64,000 nt of DNA from Apiospora phragmitis. Its lineage: Eukaryota; Ascomycota; Sordariomycetes; Amphisphaeriales; Apiosporaceae. Each line of letters opens with the position of its first letter. The first letter of the stretch is position 1. Made by a program: the position numbers and the translations under genes. The notes under the pieces are model-generated. The model searched no databases. It saw nothing but the letters and a program-made list of their open reading frames with translations, and was not told the origin of the DNA. The stretch is from the NCBI GenBank assembly GCA_038363925.1, contig JAQQWL010000011.1:9114001-9178000 (forward strand), in the 5' to 3' direction. Of the stretch, positions 45,492 through 58,350 are shown in pieces.

Positions 45492-46720
45492 CTAGACGGT
45501 TTTGGGGCCAAAGGCACGCAGAACTGCTCGACTCACCACAGGATACGACATGATCCTATCATGCAGGCCGTACTTGGTGATCTGTTCCCCGAGGACGCCG
45601 GACGGTGAGCGAGAAGTGACAGCCCAACCACCGTCCCTAGCTCGACTCGAGAAGCGACCTTCTCCCTCTCGAGCTCTTCGAGCGTCATGCCCGACGGGCT
45701 TGAGGCGTTTACACCATACCAATACAGCACATCGCTGTGTACCCAGGGGATGTCGTAATCATCCTGGGCGTGGATCATGGTCACATCGTATTTGGGACCA
45801 TCCCCAGGGATCCTCTGGCACGCCCTCACGAAGTCAGCCAACCGTTCTTTCGTGGGCCATTTACTCTGGATGTACGTATTGAGCCAGGTCAGTAGCCCGG
45901 GAAACTGCGCCACCGGGCCGAGCAGCGGCACGGTCTTCGCGACACGGTAGGTCGCCGTGAGCGTCGCCACGTCGGCGAAGGGCGCCACCAGGACGATGCC
46001 CGCGAACAACACGGGACTTTTCTTGTCCTCCTCGCCGGTCATCGCCGCCGCCGCCGCCAGGGTCTGCGCCAGCGAGATGCAGACGGCCGTCCCGAGCGAC
46101 TGTCCAAACAAGACGATGCGCGAGGGGTGGATACCCGCGTCGTTCATCGCCCACGCGGCCAGCGTCTGGGCGTCTAGCAGGAGACCCTCCTCCGAGGGCG
46201 AGCCCGTGCTGGTGCCGAAGCCGCGGTAGTCGATCGCCACCACGTGGATCTTATCGGGTGCGGCCGCGGACATGGCGCGGTAACTCGGGGGCCGCCACCC
46301 GGAGCCCAGCGTCCCGCCCGCGCCGTGGAAATGAAGCACGAGCAGCGCCTCCGGGTCGTCCCTAAGCAGCTGAAAGCTCAGCCGCTGGGAGACGTCGGGA
46401 GCAGCACGCGCCGACGCCGCCGGCTCCTCCTGGACCAGCCGGGCCTCGTGCTGCTGGTACAGGCCCAGCGGGAGGACGTGCCAGGCGTGTAGAGTCTCGC
46501 CGTCCGGGGTGCGGAGGTGGAAGGGCGTGACCTGGTTGCGGAGGAAGCCCCATTGCTCCGGGACGTTGAGGTCGAGCGGGCCGGTCTGGGTGACGCTGTG
46601 GAGGTAGATGACCTGGTTTTGGAGATAGGGAATGGTGAGCAGGGCGACGAAAAGGGCGTACAGCAGTGTCGGGGCGGCGACGGCGCAGGCTACCAATTTG
46701 AGAGGCAAACGATGGTACAT
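45492..46720 (-). CDS. ABHD12-like alpha/beta hydrolase, membrane-anchored, with one frameshift
   Basis: From ATG 46720 (MYHRLPLKLV) a hydrophobic segment at residues 9-30 (LVACAVAAPTLLYALFVALL) anchors the protein. The hydrolase domain follows: HFHGAGGTLGSGWRPPSYRA (oxyanion region), VVAIDYRGFGTSTG, nucleophile elbow LFGQSLGTAV (Ser208), and HAQDDYDIPW with the acid. The open frame goes wrong at about 45637 in AGGGACGG and ends at 45533. The other frame continues to TAG at 45492 with QITKYGLHDRIMSYPVVSRA, the segment that carries the catalytic His in this family. A one-base error or mutation thus separates the His from the rest. ABHD12 relatives hydrolyse lysophospholipids or monoacylglycerols. 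The upstream alternative start is not ATG. Confidence 0.8.
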
Positions 46721-47213
46721 GGTCCCCCTGCTGGCGATAGGCAAGACTTGCCTTCAGATACTCATACGATTGAGATTCTGTGAGCGCAGCCTGAACAACG
46801 TGAACGGTTGTAATGAGCAAAATGATGAAACGGTTGTTGGTTGTTCATGCAGCCAACCAACCAACTGGACCCACTAGAAAGATACTTCTCCAGGTGGGGA
46901 GGCCACTAAACGCCAGTGCCCATGTGCAGACCCCACAGCGGCCTGACCCCTATTCGACGGGCGCTAAACATGCCCATGTTGCGCTCATTGTAATACAGTA
47001 AGTCCCGTACCAATCCTCTAGGGTGCTTCAACTTAAGCACATACATACTTTACGTATTGCTGCTGCTAGAACATTAACAGCCCCAAATCCGGCCACTGTA
47101 GTGCCGCCCCCTCGCCCGCGTCCGCGGAGAACAGCCAGAACCCGAACGCCACATCCACCTCGGCCGGCCACCGCGCGGGCTCCCGCCTGTCCCGACCTGG
47201 ACAGCCACGCCAG
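46721..47213. other. No gene seen; intergenic with GGTTGTTGGTTGTTCATGC and CCAACCAACC motif
   Basis: Contains GGTTGTTGG... CCAACCAACCAACTGG (46831-46866), an imperfect inverted repeat of the same CAACC type as at 37.09 kb. Probably the promoter of the hydrolase. Confidence 0.4.
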
Positions 47214-48240
47214 CTACCCTTTCCAACCCTCGCTCTCTGGCGCCAAAACGCCGGCCCCACCTGTGCGTCGGTCGCGGGCGGCCCAGATCTCGAGGAGGGA
47301 TCGCCCCTTGGTGTGGGGGACTACTATACCGCACTTGGCGAGGATGTAGTCCCATTGGCCGCTGCTATCGAGGAGTTTCCGTCGGTTGGCCTTCCGGAGC
47401 TTGTGTAGGTCTTCGTCGATGGGTCCGCCGGGGTCGCGATAATACCACGGAAAGGCGGCCGGCTTCATTGTCGTCGTAGTGGGACAAACCTCGCGGAACT
47501 GGACACCAACACCACGGATGAGCTCGAAAGCCCTCGCGTGGGACGGGTCTAGGCTCATGGTAGTGACGCAGAAGGCTTACTGCAGTTGCGATAACGTTTC
47601 CAGGTAGACTCCCTTCGCTGGGGGGTCCATATGCTCTACCTGTAGTGACCTGCTCCATGCTTGTGACCTTTTCCAATCGTCAAAAGTTCGAGAATTGACG
47701 GCAAGATTAAGGAGCCCAACACCTTTCGGGTCGTACGCTTTCAGGTCGTAGAAGAAGTTCACCAGCGTGTCACGTGTCGAACCCCCGCTAGCATCACTGA
47801 GATGTAGAAAGTCATGCTCGGGGCTTAGGTAGAGGACGGCTTCCTTGCTCGTTCCCTCCCCTGTCCGGGCGAGGCAGGGAATGTAGACGCGATAGATTTG
47901 TAGTACTTCCAACCTGGACTCGTGATTTACACCCCAAAAACTACTGTAGATAAGAGTGCCAGGTACCGTCGGGCAATGCGGGCTCCCACTGGTTTCTTTC
48001 CCAAGTCCGTTCTTGTTCGTGTGACGAGGGCCTAGGTCCTTCTTGGATGGCTAGAAATCCACTATGATGGATCGATTCCACGGCAATGCCTCGCGCCATA
48101 TTTCCATACGAATTTCGGCTGGAAGGCGGACAAATTCGCGAAACCCATCGTGGGACGATGGACTATTGGGGTCGGCTATGTTGCAGATGACTTGATATGT
48201 GCATGATGTCACGTTGAATTGGCGGCAAGCTTCCTGGATG
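47214..48240 (-). pseudogene. 2EXR-domain protein relic with two in-frame stops
   Basis: One minus-strand frame reads DGFREFVRLPAEIRMEIWRE and ALPWNRSIIVDF, then TAG, then GVNHESRLEVLQIYRVYIPC and STRDTLVNFFYDLKAYDPKG, then TAA at about 47580. It continues as SLDPSHARAFELIRGVGVQF, DLHKLRKANRRKLL and SLLEIWAARDRR to 47214. F-x-LP-E-R-IW-x-ALP followed by VNHESR-E defines the fungal 2EXR family (unknown role). Both stops fit CAG/CAA-to-TAG/TAA. The 5' end is unclear: a likely acceptor AG lies near 48250 and no ATG was found in frame. Confidence 0.7.
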
Positions 48241-48249
48241 TCAATGATT

Positions 48250-50908
48250 GTCTATCATCTGTCATTGTCGTTGAGAGATTAAGGAGTTCAGTTGAAGTTG
48301 AGACGACGAAGTAAAAGGGTTGGCATTAAAGGAGCTAAAGTACGTGCTAATACATGCATACAAACATCCGAAATCGTTGCCTAGATGACCCGGGATATGA
48401 CGTCAAAGGGGATTCCGAGTCGGTCCGGAGGTCACTCCGAGAAGTCTGAAGAAAAATTCAGCTCAATCACAATCAATTTAGACTGTCATTATATAAGACT
48501 TGCTTATATAAGTACCTATGCAGGGCAGTAATCAATCAGCGGATCACAACACCCATCATATCTTAGCAGCTGCAGTGTCATGCCAACCCCTGAATCTCCT
48601 AGCCCCTATTCTAGAATTCAGGATCAACCAGGACTCTATGATGACTACAGTACTTATCGACGCACCCCATTATAGATAAGTGACGGAATTATAGGCTCTC
48701 AAATACCTCAAGGGGCATGCACTGAATGCAAGGTACTGTCAAAGTGGCAGTGGGAATATGAGAAAGTCCTCTTATATAAACATATCTTTGCACGCAAAGG
48801 GTCTGTAATTTATAAATACGACCACCTATTTGTTTACCTAATCGGGACCACGTATTCGCCATATCAAAATCCAACGAGGTAACTAATTACTTGGATGTCC
48901 TTCTCCGGACACTCGAACTCTTTCATCATTTGCTGTGCCGCCACCCCCTATTAAGCAGCTCACCTCACCCGTCAGTAGATATACCCATGCCTCCTCTCGT
49001 GACACGCGTTCCGCTGGCGATAATCCATACCATAACTCACCCTCCGGTAAGAACTATATGACGTATCACGGATTTGTCCCCCAGTGAAGATACAGATCGT
49101 GGCTCGCCTCCCTAACATCGGCTTTTGTCTTTGGGCATGAAGCGGGAAGCGGGTGAAGGATCAAGATACCAGGTACATTCAACAACGACCGCATCCAACG
49201 TCGGGCTGCGGAGATACTGCGACGCAACAGGAGGTCTGGGGGCAAGGGGCAGGAAGTGCCCAGCAACAAACTCTACCACTGCCACCGCAGGCATCGATGA
49301 GAAGCTTTCTCATTGGAACTGCCGCCGGATCAGCCTACCAGCCGACGAGGATGTGGTGGCAGGATCTCAAGAGACGCGCTAATGGCGCCGGACTCGGACA
49401 CGGTACAGCGTGTTGCCTCCAAAATGTTCAAAGTTATGGATGGGTCAACCTAGAAGTTCCTTGAGCAGACTTGTGAGAATATTCTAATGTACCGTACCGA
49501 CTGGATAATTAGATTATGAATAAACCCAAAAAATCATCTCCTGTACTCAGCCACACCTGCCTCGCACACAGGGTACGTGTATGACAGCGTCACTCACTCC
49601 ACCCACGGGGGAGAATCAGGATGACCAGTTCTTGAACCGTTCCTTTTCACGGTTGCTTCCTCTGCCGCTGCAACATCTTCCTTGAGTTACGCTTTCAAAA
49701 CTTCTCGTGCTTTTGTGTACGAAAATGGAATATTGCGCGCTATCGTTCAGCTGTCAGGGGGGGTGTTCGTCTCCTCCCACTCCACTCTCCTCCGCCACCC
49801 TTGTCTGGATCACCGCCAAATCCCTCCCTCGTACTCTTCCCCCAAAACCAGAACCGAATCCAACCAAACCGATTCAACAATGCCAAGAACACCAAGCATA
49901 ACTGAAGCGAAAAACCAAAAAAAACTGAATGAAAGAACAGATCACCTAGCGAAACAATCCTCATCTCCCCTCCTCTCTCTCCCGTAACTACTGCTGCCTG
50001 GCCCGCCGCTTAGGTAGGTAGCTACCCGGAGCGCGCGCAGCCCGAGAGAACCGAAGAACCGGCACACGATACCCACGCGAAACCTTATTTCGGGACCCTT
50101 GCCAAGAAATGTTCCGAGCCCTGACAGCTCCGAGGCTTTTTAATAAATACGCACCCATTCCCGCTCACCGGGAGTGACAGTCCACTTATGCTGTCATTTC
50201 TTGGGCTTGGCTTCTTCTCTTTCCTCCGCATCTACCTGTTGGCTGCCCTTCTAATCACCGACTAATACAACGTGGGCATGGCACTTCATCCTGACATTAG
50301 ACACTTCACCACACCAACACCCAAGTACCATGAACAATTCACATTATCATCACGGCGACACACCTCTGCGGTCATGTTGTCTCGTCGAAACGACTTAGGT
50401 GTCACGAATGATCAACCACGACAGCAGAGACATCTCAGAAGGAAACTCAATAGACATGTTCAAAAGTAGTGTATTTGGTAGTGGTATCATTTGCGTAGTA
50501 ACGCTATCATCGAGATAATCTTATGTGGTCAGTCCAACGGGATTGAGTCTGGACCCAACTAGGATGAAGCTCCTTATATGCAGAGGTATCGTATCCCCCA
50601 TCCAACCAACCCCTCCGCCTCTTCTCTTCCGCCAACTCATCTCATGCTAATCAGGTTTCGTATATGATTATGACTTATAAGCCGTACTGTCGTTATCCTT
50701 TCATGGCTGCGAACAGAGTAGTCCAATCGCCATTCGAAGCTCGGTAACGTGAGCCCCCTATTCTGGGTTGAGTTTCCCATCTATCCAGTCCAAGCCGATT
50801 GTGCTCGACTGATGAAAGATAAAATAAACAAATAACGCCGCGCTTAATGCTGATCCAAAATGCTGATGCCTTATTACGATGGAATAGTCAAGAAAGTTCC
50901 AACCAAGA
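48250..50908. other. No gene recognised in 2.66 kb
   Basis: Only short frames (the longest about 100 codons) without motifs, splice pattern or family resemblance. It separates the decayed zone from the core-like genes and probably includes the 3' UTR of the IPC synthase gene. No repeat or RNA gene noticed. Confidence 0.45.
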
Positions 50909-52375
50909 TCATTGTATGGAAACACCGTTGAGCTGGCTGACCGGTGAACCCGGCGTGGTCCTGGAGAACGAGGACTCCCCGCTACGTCGGTCCTCAGTGG
51001 GAGAGGCTGGGCCGGAGTCGCTTCCGATCACGGTGGAGCTGTAGGCAGAGCCACTGCTCAGTGACCACTCATCGCTATCGCCGGTTTCGCGTCGCTCCAG
51101 CAAGCCGAGACCGTATCCGTACTCCTCGTCAGCCGCCTTCTTCATCTCGCCAACTTCGACGAAGTCATAGTCCCAGCGGTGCGCCTTCTCCAATTGCTGA
51201 TGGGGCAGCCAGCGCGTGCGCGCAGTGAAGAAGATGGCGGCCGCAGCCAAGCTGCCACCAACAAGATCCACGGCATAGTGGTGGCTCAGGTACATGGTCG
51301 CCCACCAGAGCCAGCCGACGTAGAAGATGAAGAAGGGTCGGAATTTCGGGAAGCAGTGGCTCATGAAGAGCGCCTCGAGGGTGGCGTCGGCCGCGTGCAG
51401 GCTCGGGAAGGCGCCGAATGGCACCGGGGCTGTCGTGAAACTGGTAGTGTACATGTCCACCCCAAAGAGAGCATCGACGCGTGCGAGACCGGCGGGCGAG
51501 CCTGGCATTCCGTAGTGCGCCGGGGCCAGGCCGTACTTGTTCTCATACCAGGGCGGCGTGCAGGGGAAGACCAGCGCCATGGTGACGCCGAAAATGCTCA
51601 ACCAACCGAACGACTTGGCGAAGACGGGGAGTGTCTTTGGCGCGGCAAACAGGAAGATCAAGATCGAGCAAATGAGCGGGTTCGCGAAGTGTCCAATGCC
51701 GTACGGTATCCATGCGAAGAGATCGAGGACCGGGTGGGTGTGCGCAGACAGGATATTGGAGAGGTTGGCGCCGTACAGCACGTTCTCGAGGGCAGGCAAC
51801 ACCTTGACCCAAATGTGCGGTCGAACTTCAGTCGGGATGTATCTGGTGGGGTGGGTGGCTGGTCAGTCGATTGCAGGGTGGGCACGGGTGACGTAATTGA
51901 GGCTAGCTTGGATTGATTTCCGACATGCGCTCTTCAATCGCCCGAAATGGGGCGGATGGGGTATAACATACCGACTGGAGAAGAAGTATAGCAAATACGT
52001 CCAAATGGGCCAGGACGGGAGGAAAAACTGCCTCGTCGCTGGCATGAGCAGGAGCAAGACATAGCCCAGCGCGGCGGCGGTCTTGATCAGAGGTGCATGC
52101 ACACCAATGATGAACAGCGAAAAGCTGCACAGGCAGGCGAGGAAGAGGTGCTGCAGGTCGAACCAACACCACTTGTGCCTCCGCAGCGTCCGGAGGGATT
52201 GCGAGATGGAGAAGGACGTCCGCAGCGCGGCCACACTCTCGTTGCCCGGCGTGCGGGCCTTTCCTTTGGAATTGCTTCGTTTCCGCTGACCTTGCCTAAT
52301 GCTATTTATGGGGTTGAGAGCTGTGAGGTCCAGAGGGACGGGCCATTTGAAGTGCAGTTTACTGGGCGACTGCAT
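50909..52375 (-). CDS. aur1: Inositol phosphorylceramide synthase catalytic subunit (AUR1 type)
   Basis: Exons 52375-51972 and 51842-50909 join over a 129-bp intron (GTATGT donor, CACCAG acceptor). The junction reads SSRYIPTEVRPHIW, giving 445 residues. It is a PAP2-superfamily membrane enzyme that transfers phosphoinositol from phosphatidylinositol to ceramide in the Golgi. Several hydrophobic segments are visible (LFLACLCSFSLFIIG; AALGYVLLLLM; LICSILIFLFAAP; FFIFYVGWLWW). Motif GAFPSLHAADAT carries His284, and YLSHHYAVDLVGG carries His323 and Asp327. The 39- and 4-residue spacings equal those of the catalytic triad in yeast Aur1. The C-terminal tail is acidic and Ser-rich. The start is the first ATG in frame; upstream frame has none. 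This is the target of the antifungal aureobasidin A. Confidence 0.95.
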
Positions 52376-54215
52376 GATGATGAAGAGGTTACCGAGACAG
52401 TTCGTCGGTCGCACAGTTTTGTTTTGTTGCGGTCACTGTCGCTATCTTCTGCTATCGTGGACCAACACCAACGACCAGGCTAAATGGTATAACCAACGGG
52501 GCGCCGGAGGCTCAGTGGTGGCTTGAAGATGCTGAGCTATCGGATCGAGCGGCAGGGAGTACTGGTCGTGTAGAGGTTCCTCGGGGGTGGCCAAAAAAAA
52601 AGAAAAAAGATACCGTCCAGCTAACCGTAACACGAGGCAGGAAATAGAGAGAGGTCAAGAAAGCAAGAGAGGCGGAAGCAGATATTGGGAATGGCCCGGC
52701 TTTACATATTCAAGATGGGGGCGGATTGGGTGGGTTGGGCAAAAGAAGCAGAAACAGAAGCAGAGGTAGAAGCGTGCAACTGGAACCCGGCCCATAAGCG
52801 GATCGGCTGGGAAGCAGGGATGTGTGGGTTGGTGGATGGTGGATGTGTGTGGATGTGGACTGGAATAAAATCCCATCATCGACAGACGAACCCCGACACC
52901 TCCAGTAAGGTAACCAAGTCCATGACTGCAATACTCGACCCAATGCCAATACCCGCCCCCTTCGCCCTCTCTTTTTTTTTCTTCGTTGCATGTTCTAACA
53001 CGGCCCAAGGTGGAGTTAAATCCGTTGCTTGGCTTTGCTGTGTACAAACCAAACAGGGTCAAAGCAACAACCCATCCTCATTCACCATTACTATTACTTC
53101 CAAGACCTGCAATTACCATCTATCACTCACTGTCAGACTGTTGTTTGTTCTGCTGCAGTCACCAGGAGTGTACATACCTAAGCAATACCTTGCAGGCAGA
53201 CGGACAGTAGACAGCGCGACAAACAAAGCCTATCAAACCAAACCAAACCATCCCATCAACTGAACCAATCCTGACCCCTCATCCTCGTGACTACCTAATC
53301 CGTCTCGCCTCTTACTGCATGTGCCGAGTCAAAAGTAAAATCCCGAGAGTCCGAGGCCAGGTAAGCAGCTGCCAGCTAGCAGCAACTTCTATCCCAGCTC
53401 CAGGGCTGGGAAGTCTGTTTTGTAATCCTCCCCGGTATCTGATAGTACTATTCATCATTCATTACCTCTCCGTACTGTATTGCATAATCTCACAGCAAAT
53501 GGGAAGCATGGAAGCGTTCCCGCCTTCGTTGTCTCAACCAACGTCTACTTGTAACTCGTAGGCGCGCTGTGTTGGTCTTGGCCCCTCCATCCATCACCCA
53601 GCAAATCTTAGCCGCCTCGTCCAGGATCGGGATTCGGCACAAGCCCGGCCTGCGAGCGAACCACTTTCAATGTTCACCATTATTCAACACCGGTACGTAT
53701 TTTTTATTCGAGGGATGGGATGCGGCCAGAGAACGTTGTGCAACACCACCTACAGACTCTGAGACAGTCCAGACTTCTGCAGCCGCCCACCACACCAGCT
53801 AATACTCATGAATGATGAGGCCATCACCCAGGTACCATCTCAACACCAAGAAACTAGCACCAACTCTCTTCACATGGGACGTGGCATAGGCTTGGGGGGG
53901 CCGGGTTCGTCATCGTCAAGCTCCACCCCTAAAAGGCTAACCAGCCAGCGCTCGTAGGTGGCGCCAACTGCACGAGCAAAACGGGCTCGGATTGAGCTGC
54001 ACACCGACGTTTGCAGGGATCAGACGAGACGGCGTTTGCATAAAACAAACCCGAACTTAACGGAAGCCCGACACAGCAAAATCCGACGGCAGCCAGCAGA
54101 GAGAGAGAAATAGCGGTAGATCGCTGAACCGTCATCACCTGCACCAGGATTGCGGGAAAGGCTTATCAGCTTACGGGCAGAAACAAGGCCTAGCAGATCA
54201 AACTAACCGACCTTG

Positions 54216-54255
54216 CTGGCTGACTGACTGGCTGACTGACTGGCTGACTGACTGA
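54216..54255. repeat. Tandem repeat of TGGCTGACTGAC
   Basis: About three and a third copies of a 12-bp unit, itself made of TGAC steps. Simple repeat in non-coding DNA. Confidence 0.8.
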
Positions 54256-54836
54256 GTCACACAGTCACAGGTTGAAGACAGGCATCATTCATCTTCGTCC
54301 AGCAAGAGATAAGAGAGAGCTTGGAAGCAATAAGCGAGTTCCAAGCCAGCTGCCAGGCGCCAACTGCATCTTGCGCCCTACTGCCAACAAGCGACCAGCG
54401 ACCCTGGTTTTCCTGGTCGGCTGCATCCCACTGGTCTGATCTGCGAAACGGAAATGCACGGGGTTCCCGCAAATTCAAGGAACGGAATTGCTTACTTGCC
54501 AGCGTGCTTGACGATCAATTACCGATTAAACTGGACGTTTTAACTCGCAAACACTGCATGTCGCGTGCGCGTGGGCTTTTCATTGGGGGGTTCTTCCAAG
54601 TAGCGCTCCTGTATCCATGTGCCAAGAAGCAATGGTTGGGTTCGAAAAGTCCGGTTGATCCGGTCAGCCTTGGCATTGGATCGGGAAAAGCACGATCTTG
54701 TTCTCTGGTTGGTTTGTCAGAATCCTTCCTTTGGCTTCTTTCCTTTGTCAGCCAACGGGATGATGAGTGCATCCGGGACACCGCAGCTTAAGCATAAGCT
54801 GTACTACTGTTCCATTCCACCGCCCGGCGCCCGCCA

Positions 54837-54890
54837 TGTGTGTGTGTGTGTGTGTGTGTGTGTTTGAGAGTGAGAGAGAGAGAGAGAGAG
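54837..54890. repeat. Compound microsatellite (TG)n(GA)n
   Basis: A run of TG dinucleotides is followed by GA dinucleotides with minor interruptions, on the plus strand. Likely length-polymorphic. Confidence 0.9.
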
Positions 54891-57800
54891 CATTAATCGC
54901 CCGTCTCGAATAGATCCCGACTGCCAACTGCCAACGTGCATTGGGCACTACACGATTTGAGATGAATCGTTTGCCTTACCTCTCAACCTTGCACACCCTA
55001 CAATGCGGATCGATGCATGGTAAGTTCCAACCCGCATGCCACATAGCACCGCCCATCGCAATGCTTGCCTGCCTTGATAGCCGGTCATCGTGTATGGAGG
55101 ACCATCATCGAATTGCTTTTCCATCTGTTCGCTGGCATTTTGGCATTGCAACTCGGTGGTTCGGCAGGCGAATTAAAATTGAGAGCTTGGCATAATTTCG
55201 TTAGCCATAATGCTGTTCGTTATGCTCTCCCAAATCTCCCTTTCGAAGCGGGCCCTTCTCGTCGCTATGGAGCCGCCTAATGGCTGCCCAGTGCCGAGGC
55301 CACTGCAGCACGGGTGGTGCGGGCTCGGGTACGTCCAGGGATGGGGGCTATCGGAGATGACAGGCCACTGTCAACTAGGGAAATTGATCGTGTGTTGTGC
55401 TGTCCCCCAACCCGGGAGGCCTTTTCGGCCTCTAATTCTCAGCCCGGGTGGCCCGCCGCTATGTTGCTGTAGCCGAGTGTGTCACCCTTGTCAATGTGTG
55501 AACGGAAACTATGTACTCGCTTGAGTCGACATAATTAGGGCCTGTCTGTCCCACAGCTTGGATGCCGGTCTTCCATTGCTGTAGTCATCCGACACAGAAA
55601 CATCGTGAGTTCTACAGCAGCAGTAAAGTTGATGACTTCGACACGTGCGACCCGAGCGGCGACGACCCTTTCTTTACACACTCATATGTTCATGCGACAA
55701 TAGTTGTGCACATCAAACTAGAGGACGGATGGAGTTCCACCTCTACTGCCACTTCTCCTTTTCTCTGAGCATTTGTTGTGATATATAGGAGAGCTTCATG
55801 GCGGCTCATGATTGGATCTAAGCATTGATGAGGCTCTATCGAACAAAGCCCGTGGCAGCCCAATGCCATTCTGGAAATGCGACATGCGCGCTAGGTCGAT
55901 TGTTCTCGACCGGGAACCACCGTCGGGGGATTTTTACTTTTACTCATCACGGTCATTTACGCGATCCATAAAACATGTCTCGAGGAGCTAGAACAAGACA
56001 CTAGACAACAAACGGTTACCGTATCACTTTCAACTTAAGCCTAAACTCTGTGACGTCAGTGGTTTGTTTTCTTTTCAATGCAAATCGCATCAAAAAGCCA
56101 TCAATCGCATCGCATTGCAGTCTAAACACGACTAGTCGTCTGAATAAGAAGGTTTCCCCGTTCATGGGCTTTTGGTGTTTCGGTTTGGCGCACTAGCTAG
56201 ATGGATGCCCGACGTTGAACGAACTCTTGCCAAACCCAGTATCGTTCCGTACTTGATGACCGCTTCTTTTCGACATGGCTCACCGCCGCACGCAAGCGCA
56301 CGCGCATGCGCATGTGACCTGACCATGGATGCTTACATACTTCCTCTCTGTGGCTGGAGAAAGGAAGGACCCCGCCATCCGATAGCGGGATTGCCTGGGA
56401 TTTTCTGGATACAGTAAGCCGCCTCGCGCGCAATTACTGGCAAGCTGAGCTGAGCGAGAGTACCTGAAGAATTATTTGCCTGGGTACATTGTTATTTGAA
56501 ATCAAAAATGATCAATCTCTTGTCAGATTGTTTGGCGTGGTGTCGTCCAAGAGTCGAATAGGCCCCTGTTCGCAGACGACATTCGGGCACCCTCTTCTAT
56601 CCTAGTGACTCATGACCCGTGCTACAATGATGTTCCGCGTATCGAAGGTAAGCACGATTCCTTCTAGCCTTTCTATACTTGATGTGAAGCAGTGAATGTA
56701 TCCACTGGATCGATATTCCTGATCGTGCGGGCCGGGATCAAAGAGTTCAAACCCCATGCACACACCGAATTAAGCACCGGCCTCACTCCAGGCCAGCAAC
56801 CTGTCAGAAACCCGAGTACTCACTGCTGACATATTTTCCAGTGCCCCCAGAACGACTGATTTGGGAATGCGTGTCTCATTGCTAGACTAAGATCGGCGAA
56901 TCCTTCGTAAAGATATACTTTTTATTCGCTTGTGGTCACCCTTCCCTTCGCTACGACCCTCTCATTCGCTGTCTCCATCATCAGTCACCGGGTGGGTGGT
57001 CGGTTGAAGGGGGGTTGGTCCCCCTTATCTAAGATCAGATTATCTGCATCTATTGAAGTACGATGACTCCCCCCTTTACGGTACTGCTGCCCAAAGAGGA
57101 TTCATGGTGTTCCTCTCGTCATCGCATTGGTACTTTCTGCTGATATTACCATTGTGTCGTCGTATTGAAACAGCACCGCCGTTCACTTGGTCACACCCAC
57201 GGATTTCGGACGGTCGAGCTGATAGTATTATGTTAATACACACAGCTACACTCTGGCTTGTCGTGGAAACCGATATTTTCTAATATGTTCTCGTGTTCTT
57301 GTCGCCTCCTTGTGCTTTTGTACATCCGTATAGCTCTCTATCTTGTATTTTTGTTGGACTGGATGACTCGGCAACACACCACTTCCTCGTCCTTTGGACT
57401 TGATATGTGCTTCGCGCCGTATTATATGCAAAGATTGTGCTCTAAGACAATGTTGGTAATGACTTTATAGCTCGGTCCGCGGTTTCATAGAGTACGCCGA
57501 ATCACCCAGTAAGAAGCAGCCGGTTGCCATTAGAATGGGTAAGTTCCAGCACCGATGAGGCACAGTGTCATCTCCAAATTCACCCTTCCGTGCAAGTACA
57601 GCGTGGTTCAGGCATCTTCTGCGACGAGGATTGTGAGAGCAATATATAGTGGAAGAATTCTGGCTAGCAACCAGGCGACTGTTGCTGAATCATCAGTAGT
57701 TTCTAAATGTTTTGCGTTGAGATATAATGGGTCGAAACTAGGGAATTCATTAGCGGCCACAGTAGCAGCTGATATTGGTAGGGGCGATTACGCCCAACAC

Positions 57801-58350
57801 AATCCAATAATCAACCTTAATTAGAGCTGTTTGCAAGAGGCAGTACCTCCAAGAATGGGATAGCAGAGAATCGTGTGCTTTGGAGTATTTTATTGAGCTA
57901 CCCAGTGTACTTCATTTGAACCTAGGAAAACACTCTTCCGTTGACACAGCCTATAATGATGGATGGGTTGAAGGACCCTTTCCTGGTGTGAAATACATCC
58001 TAAGAATGAAATTGAGAATATAAACAAATAGTGTTGAAGAAAGGAAAAGCATTAACAGGGTTAAGCCAATAACGAGTGTATCCATCGGAGCAAACATTGC
58101 CCGATTCATCATAACCGCTCAAATTGGGTAAATCAAAAGCTTGAAACAGAGGAGAGTGAAAATAACCTGGGTTGAAGAAAATGATTTATGATGTTGCTGT
58201 GTTGGATAGAGGGGATGATGGATGGGAAGGAAAGGAACATGAAACCAGAACTTTAAGAACATCTGTGTTGCGAGGCGAAAATTCCGATACCTAGTAGAAC
58301 TCTTCATAACTGACACATTCAGGCCAACCAGCCTTACAACGAACAAGCAC

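Larger units (their letters stand above)
52376..58350. other. Six-kilobase gene-free stretch with microsatellites
   Basis: It lies upstream of the minus-strand IPC synthase gene and downstream of the minus-strand zinc-finger gene. All frames are short and motif-free. CT/CA-rich tracts (52.9-53.3 kb) suit a 5' UTR or promoter. It may hold long untranslated leaders or non-coding RNAs; nothing specific can be called. Confidence 0.5.

Noticed and set aside
51179..51916. A 245-codon open frame on the plus strand
   Set aside because: Shadow of the IPC synthase exon on the minus strand; no family features.
54216..54255. Short regularly repeated units as a CRISPR-like array
   Set aside because: The 12-bp units are tandem with no spacers, and the genome is eukaryotic.
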